A stretch of 64,000 nucleotides of DNA from Aporrectodea caliginosa. Its lineage: Eukaryota > Annelida > Clitellata > Crassiclitellata > Lumbricidae. Within the stretch, counting starts at the first letter, position 1. Each line of letters starts with the position of its first letter. Positions 58,771 through 64,000 of the stretch are shown here, in pieces. Both the position numbers and the translations under genes were made by a program. Below the pieces are notes generated by a model, which was not told where the DNA came from, searched no databases, and saw only the letters and a program-made list of their open reading frames with translations. The stretch is from NCBI GenBank assembly GCA_020284085.1, contig JACEVL010000147.1:1368501-1432500 (forward strand), read 5' to 3'.

Positions 58771-60800
58771 TAAGCATGCAGGTAGCTGCTGTAGATTGTT
58801 TGACGGATCTCCCTATCCGGGTATTCTAGGTGAAATGCGAGACGTGCTTAGTTTGAGGCTTGAGGCACGTCATCTCTCTGACCTTCTGTCTCATTATAGG
58901 TCAGTTGACAAGACAAATGAGTTGCATGATGACAGATTGCTGATCATTTCGCCGTCATATCTCTGTCTCTCGGAATTCCAACGAATCTGTGACAGATGAT
59001 GTTGTCATTTCGCTGTCAAGCTATGTGCTCTTAAAGGAAATGATGTCCAGCTTGCAGTTGTCGTATTTGAACAGCAGAAATATCCTTAGACAAAGGATTA
59101 CAGAAGAATACTGTGGACGCTTTGTAAAAGAATGGTTACACTACATTATACAGAGCCTTCCTAAATATAACATTTTTTGATAAAACTGCATTAATTCATG
59201 ATTGCTATATCACTACAGCATATAGTTACATTCTTGTGTGAGAGACCGTAATTAGAATGCAGACATTATTTTGTATAGACACTATTCAGAATGGGTTTTC
59301 TGATAAAATCTCAGTAAAACAATTTGCGAAATGTTATTGTATACGCATTGACTTCGAGATTTCACGACGGCTCCAGCCAAATGGTTTTAGAAGCGTTTTA
59401 AGTACTTTTCCCTGTTGAATAGGCTTGTAATAGGGTCTACAGATTATAGGCCTATTCACTGTAGCTTTTCACCACTATTATTACTTCTAGTCTACTGCGA
59501 TCTGCAACATAGTCCTATTTTGTGTTTCGTTATGTGCGTCCAGCTATTGAAGAAAATAACAGAGTTGTAATGTGAAGAAAATAATAGAAACTCTATGCTA
59601 GAGTAACTGACACAGTCCTACGTACTATACGTAGCGGAAGTTGTAGCTTAGTGCACTTGGGTCGCAGACTACATTTGACCAATTAATTTCACGTAAGTGT
59701 TTCTATTGGAAAATTTGCTGGAAGACGAATAAACCAACGACTAGTTCGGAAAATATTAGACATCCGCATTTCATTGTAGCATAAATAGCATAAAATCTTC
59801 CGTTATGTTGCTTCGTCGCGTTTGAGACGTCGTGTACAGAACTACAGACGTTTTAAGAATTTTAGATATACATGTACGGCACTGGACACTTTGCACTTAT
59901 GAATATGCATATCAACAAAGTCGGGCTATATGCGTATGGGGCTAAGAACCGAAAACCGAAACCGAAATAGTGAAAAAGAGAAAAACCTAAACCGAAAATG
60001 AAGGACTTAGAAACAATAAAAACAGGCAAGCCTACTGATTTTAAAAACGAAACGACCTCTCTCTTATCACTACTCACTTTTTCAGATTTGCGTTGCATCT
60101 AAGTACACTCTCTTCAGGCTATGTCAACGCTGTTCTTAAACAACCGAGTTTGGTCTGACCATTGTTTCTAATATTCAAAAACAACCTAAAGATTACAGAT
60201 ATCCCAAATCCACTTCACTTTGGTTGAGACGGACAGTGTAAAAATAGGAATATCGAAAAGGAAGAATTCCAAAAGCGGAAGCGACTGTGATCGATGAAAA
60301 AGCAATGCAAGCATTTTTATGATGAATAACGCAATTTCTAAGTGCGCCGTTTGACAGGTCAGTGGAAGAGCTGATTCATAGACACTGCGTCAAGTCAGAG
60401 GGGTTGACTTGTGATGCCGTATGAAGACTAAAATTTGGTGGCCACAAGAACAGAGAGAGCAAAAGTCACACATGGAACTCCATCTCTACTTCAGTTTCGG
60501 CGATGCATCTAATTTATTTAATTTGCTACTTAATTTTTAATGTTGTAACCCATTACGTAATAATTTACTCGTAATTTATCACAGTAACTGCGTTACCGAT
60601 TATGCGTTTAAAACCAACATTACCTAAAGCAATGATGTAAGAGGAGCTGAGTCAATAGTGCCAAGTCTTCTATTCTTGAGAGAATTTTGAAAGACACAGC
60701 CTGATTAAACATTTGAGCGATTCGTTTACATAGATCGATGATGTATACAATGAAGGAAATCTGAAGCTCTGTTGACTGAAAGCCATGCTTTGTGTAAACC
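58771..60800. other. Intergenic, no gene recognised
   Basis: One TAGGCCTA near 59450. At 59945-60000 there is a short run of ACCGAAA words that is reminiscent of, but not the same as, the MITE at 25105. No exon found. Confidence 0.35.
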
Positions 60801-60804
60801 CAAA

Positions 60805-60905
60805 GACAAACATCCATCCATCCATCTATTCATCCATCTATTCATCCATCTATTCATTCATCCATCCATCCATCCATTCATTCATCCATCCATCCATCCA
60901 TCCAT
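60805..60905. repeat. (CATC)n microsatellite
   Basis: Imperfect CATC/CATT tract of about 100 bp. The plus-strand frame over it (HPSIHLFIH repeats) is an artefact. Confidence 0.85.
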
Positions 60906-61992
60906 TTTTGTAAATCTCCATCTATCCTTCTGTGGCTATTTGTATGCAACATTCTTTAGATGCACTAAATATTCATTTACATTAATTTACATTGTTTCAC
61001 ATCACTACGCACTACACCACATTGCGACACACCATTACATTTCAATACAATATACTAAGTGATCTTTCAATCACGATGAAGCATGTTGTGAGGCTTTCCA
61101 ATTCTCAGCCCTCTCCGCTTGGCTTCGACACAAAGGGTGTTCTAAAGCCCCTTCGCACGCTTCGCTCCATTCATTTCGTTGCGTGTCCATCTATGCAGTT
61201 ATTCTGCCTCCATTTCGCAGTTTTCGCAACATCTTGCTTCCTTTATCTCCTTTAAGCGATGTCCATTCTCCTTCGACAGCTGGCCATTAGCTTACAGGAG
61301 AAAAAGCGTCTAATGCTCCGATTCAATGCAAAGTGCCAAATGCAGCCCGTGCAAGGCACCCGAATGCCTACTAAATGTGGAATGCGAATTGCAAAAAGCA
61401 GGTTGTTCACGAACTAAGCAAACGACCTAATTAACAACTAACTGACACCTTAAAAGCATGATAATGAGCTCCCTATTTTCATATATATATATTAGGGTGT
61501 CCCAGAAATATTTTTTGTTGAAATTTTTCATGCAGTCCCTCCCAAAAGTTTCTTTATGGTCCCATAATAAGACCTGGAAAATATTATGACATTTCAAAAA
61601 TATTTAGGTGTCCCCCAAGACACTTACATTTCCCCCATATTGGCATAATTTGCGCCCGACGTGTCCAATTTCTAAACGCTTTCAGATACCAATCTTTGGT
61701 CCAATGAAAACATATTTAATACCACTGGAAAGCTCTTAAATAGTAGATTCTACAAGTATGTAACTTTATTGGATACAATCCGATACGTAGGTATTGTTTT
61801 ACGATCAAATAATGCAAAAATTGTATAATACTTGAGATTTTCGGACTTTCGCAATATCAGTTATTACCACTAATTGCTAGGAGTAGTAATTATTACAAAT
61901 CCTTGATAATGCAACAAGCCATTGTTTCAGCTCCTCCATACCTTCATCTGCTTATTCTTCATCACTGCTTACATCCTTCAGTTCTACATACA

Positions 61993-62444
61993 ATCTACAT
62001 TCTAATCGTAATCGTAAACTCGAGATTTCTAGAGCGCCCACAAAGCAAAGTCGCGGGAACCAACTTATACACAATCAAAACAGAATCGATAGGCAGCGGT
62101 CAAGATCCAAGGAGTCAGGCAGGTAGACAGACAGTCAGACGGCTAACGTGGATGATGCTTGGAGTTGAAATGGCGAGGGAGGGGAGGGGAAGAGCAGGAA
62201 TCAGATCGGGATAGGATTTGTGAAAAGGCAATGTTTGCAGTTTTGAGTGGAAGACCTGTGGAGAGATAGCAAGAGGTGAGGTTTTGGTGACTTCGTGGAG
62301 TGGATCGGATATTTGACGTAGCACTGGTGGGAATTTGTTCCAACGAGGCGGTAGAGCTATAGCTATGGACCGATTTACAATTCTACATGTCTGCAAGATT
62401 GTCACGATTGCTCTTAGAAAAGTCGTGCCTATGTTTTTTGACAA
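61993..62444 (-). mobile_element. LINE 3' region nested in the TIR transposon
   Basis: The minus strand reads ALPPRWNKFPPVLRQ, then SPQVFHSKLQTLPFHKSYPD, then a 3' end with GGGCGCTCTAGAAATCTCGA and the tail GTTTACGATTACGATTAG (about 62010-61993). It shares its C-terminal peptide with 3715-3880 and its tail with 15310-16375. Confidence 0.7.
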
Positions 62445-62460
62445 CTTGTAGAAGAAACCT

Positions 62461-63290
62461 CGTTCATTATTGTTGAATTGAAATTTTGTATCAGAGCTAC
62501 ACCACGTTCAACACTGTTATTCACACAGGTCAAGTTATTAACAAACTCATATACGATCTTATACGATTGGCTTTCCGGCCACTCTTCAACTGGAATATCA
62601 AGAGAACTACCGTCGATGGCGGTAGTTCGGAAGAAGCTTCAAGAAATAGATAATTCCGTTAATCTACGGGGAAGAGATTGAATCAGGTGCAATCCTCGAG
62701 TATCTCTCATTGTCGAGATAAACTGCTTTCTCTTCAGTAGACAGATGCTGAGAGAACAGAGGTATGGTCGCTAGCTCTTGACTTAGGTTCCAAGAATGAC
62801 GCTGCATCATCTTCAGTCCTGTGAATTGCAGAGGGGCAACATCATAGTCATTCAGCCTTTGAATTATTTGAATGTCAGGCCCAGTTGATGGGCAACTTTA
62901 CCGATGCACACTACAAATGCGTCAGACAACAGGACTTCAAACATGTGATATCGACAAGCAATCTACAGCAGATTATGACCGATGGCTGTCTCTAGAAGGG
63001 TGCAGACTCCAACTCTGCCGGTATTTGAGGCCGCGTGTCAAAGCACATGCCGATTAAAATGCATCGCACTGTCACGACTTCAATAGATCCAGAACTGTTA
63101 CCGTTGCTGCATGTCCTGACCCAGAGACCAACTTTGGCAGACCCAGAAGTTTGGTATTTCCATCAACTAAAGAAGAAATCAGGACTGGCAATCTGTCCAC
63201 TTTGCCCGTGTCTACTCCAATGATGTCAGGTAGCAGCTTGCAATCCCAGTGCACGACAGATTTCCAGGTTCGAATGTCATCCTTGGTTTG
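62461..63290 (-). pseudogene. Decayed transposase-like gene of an unnamed metazoan family
   Basis: Across frameshifts the minus strand reads, in order, VVHWDCKLLPDIIG (about 63210-63255), KVDRLPVLIS (63175-63205), LLGLPKLVSGSG (63115-63155), a frameshift, IGMCFDT (about 63030-63050), PDIQIIQRLNDYD (about 62840-62880), LPRRLTELSISE (about 62640-62675) and NNSVERGVALIQNFNS (about 62470-62520). I recognise this as the conserved skeleton (HWDxKLLP, VDRLPVLIS, CFDTT, NDxAERGVALIQ) of a large set of uncharacterised animal proteins. Its presence between long TIRs argues that the family is a transposase. Dead here. Confidence 0.65.
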
Positions 63291-63658
63291 TTCGGCAGTT
63301 TCACTGCGAAAGATCTTGATTCTGCATGTTTTATGTCTCCTTCACGCTTGAAACTTTATTCACATATATAAAGGGTTATATGTTGTAGATTCTACTATTT
63401 AAGAGCTTTCTAAAGGTACTAAGCATGTTATTATGGGATCAAAGTGTGATCATGCGAAAATTGTCAAAATCAGAAATGTCACGCGTAATTTAGGACAAAT
63501 TGCACTAATTCTACGAGCCTTGGGGGACCCCTAAATATTTTTTAAATGTCAAAAAATTTGGAAGGTGTTATTATCGGACCATAAAGAAACTTTTTAGAGG
63601 GGCTGCGTTAAAAGTTAAATCAATTATATTTTTTCAATGCTGTCGTGGGACACCCTAA

Positions 63659-63666
63659 TATATATA

Positions 63667-63760
<94 letters not shown>
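63659..63760. repeat. (TA)n microsatellite
   Basis: About 100 bp of TA repeats directly beyond the transposon's right end; the left end also borders a TA run. Confidence 0.95.
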
Positions 63761-63762
<2 letters not shown>

Positions 63763-63950
63763 AAATGTGTGTATGTGTGTGTAATAACATATACATATGT
63801 ATATTTATGCATAGTTCCATCGGCTCTTCACGAGTCAGTGCGTGTTGCGCTTGTCTTTCCACACGCACACCTACACACCTAAACACACACCTACAGACAC
63901 ACACACACACACACGCATACACACACACACACACACGCGCACACACACAT
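63760..63950. repeat. (TG)n and (CA)n tracts
   Basis: Short GTGTGT near 63765 and longer CACACA with interruptions at 63858-63945. The minus-strand Cys/Val-rich open frame is an artefact. Confidence 0.85.
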
Positions 63951-64000
63951 TCCAGATGTCAGTATTTTGGGCGAATCATCATCAACCGCCTGATAGTGTT

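Larger units (their letters stand above)
61493..63658 (-). mobile_element. DNA transposon with about 280 bp TIRs and an orphan transposase-like gene
   Basis: The left end TTAGGGTGTCCCA is mirrored at 63658 by TGGGACACCCTAA, and similarity continues for about 280 bp, including TTTCTTTATGGTCC and AGCTCTTAAATAGTAGA in both arms. Flanks are TA-repeats, compatible with a TA target. The minus strand holds a decayed gene (see 62461-63290). A LINE has inserted within it (61993-62444). Composite length is about 2.17 kb. Confidence 0.75.

Noticed and set aside
60805..60905. Possible CRISPR-like array of short repeats
   Set aside because: It is an imperfect CATC microsatellite in an animal genome with no spacers.
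63761..63946. Cys/Val-rich minus-strand frame
   Set aside because: Translation of (TG)n/(CA)n repeats, not a cysteine-rich peptide.

Overview
This is a 64 kb stretch of nuclear DNA from an animal. The genes are split by GT-AG introns, intergenic DNA is AT-rich, and decayed retrotransposons and DNA transposons are everywhere. The palindrome TAGGCCTA occurs about 30 times, with many LINE 3' ends built on a GCGCTATATAAA-type core. In my experience that pairing points to a marine invertebrate deuterostome, most likely an echinoderm; this is inference, not proof. No bacterial operons, rRNA genes or CRISPR arrays are present.

Five protein-coding loci can be supported. (1) Two head-to-head copies of the alpha-N-terminal methyltransferase NTMT1 (A: 12200-14556 minus; B: 15134-17019 plus). 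Each has two coding exons of identical size (144 + 513 nt), and they share a 577 bp intergenic region. (2) PSMG2, a proteasome assembly chaperone (18877-23125 minus, seven exons, 267 aa), convergent with NTMT1-B. (3) Cyclin E (28066-40067 plus, 13 recognised exons). Its N-terminal part is spread over five small exons that each begin and end in phase 0 and carry a basic-Ser motif. (4) A homeobox gene of the ANTP/NKL type (47541-49806 minus, three exons, 251 aa). (5) The last exon of a secreted cysteine-knot peptide (54224-54377 minus), with an eight-cysteine agatoxin-like framework and a C-terminal Gly-Arg amidation signal.

Layout: 1-11.2 kb is repeat territory, with two inverted hAT copies that each keep an 8 bp target duplication and carry nested LINEs and a pyrimidine minisatellite. 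11.2-25 kb holds the NTMT1 pair and PSMG2. 25-43 kb holds cyclin E, with a mariner relic and a LINE relic in its introns. 43-50 kb holds MITEs and the homeobox gene. 50-64 kb holds microsatellites, LINE tails, the cysteine-knot exon and a long-TIR DNA transposon with a decayed transposase-like gene.

The genes do not form a pathway. Cyclin E drives G1/S, PSMG2 builds the 20S proteasome alpha ring, and NTMT1 methylates protein N termini; they look like ordinary housekeeping neighbours. The least expected items are the cysteine-knot exon, the cyclin E small-exon array with a dying duplicate exon, the NTMT1 pair with a changed active-site histidine in copy A, and the orphan-ORF transposon.
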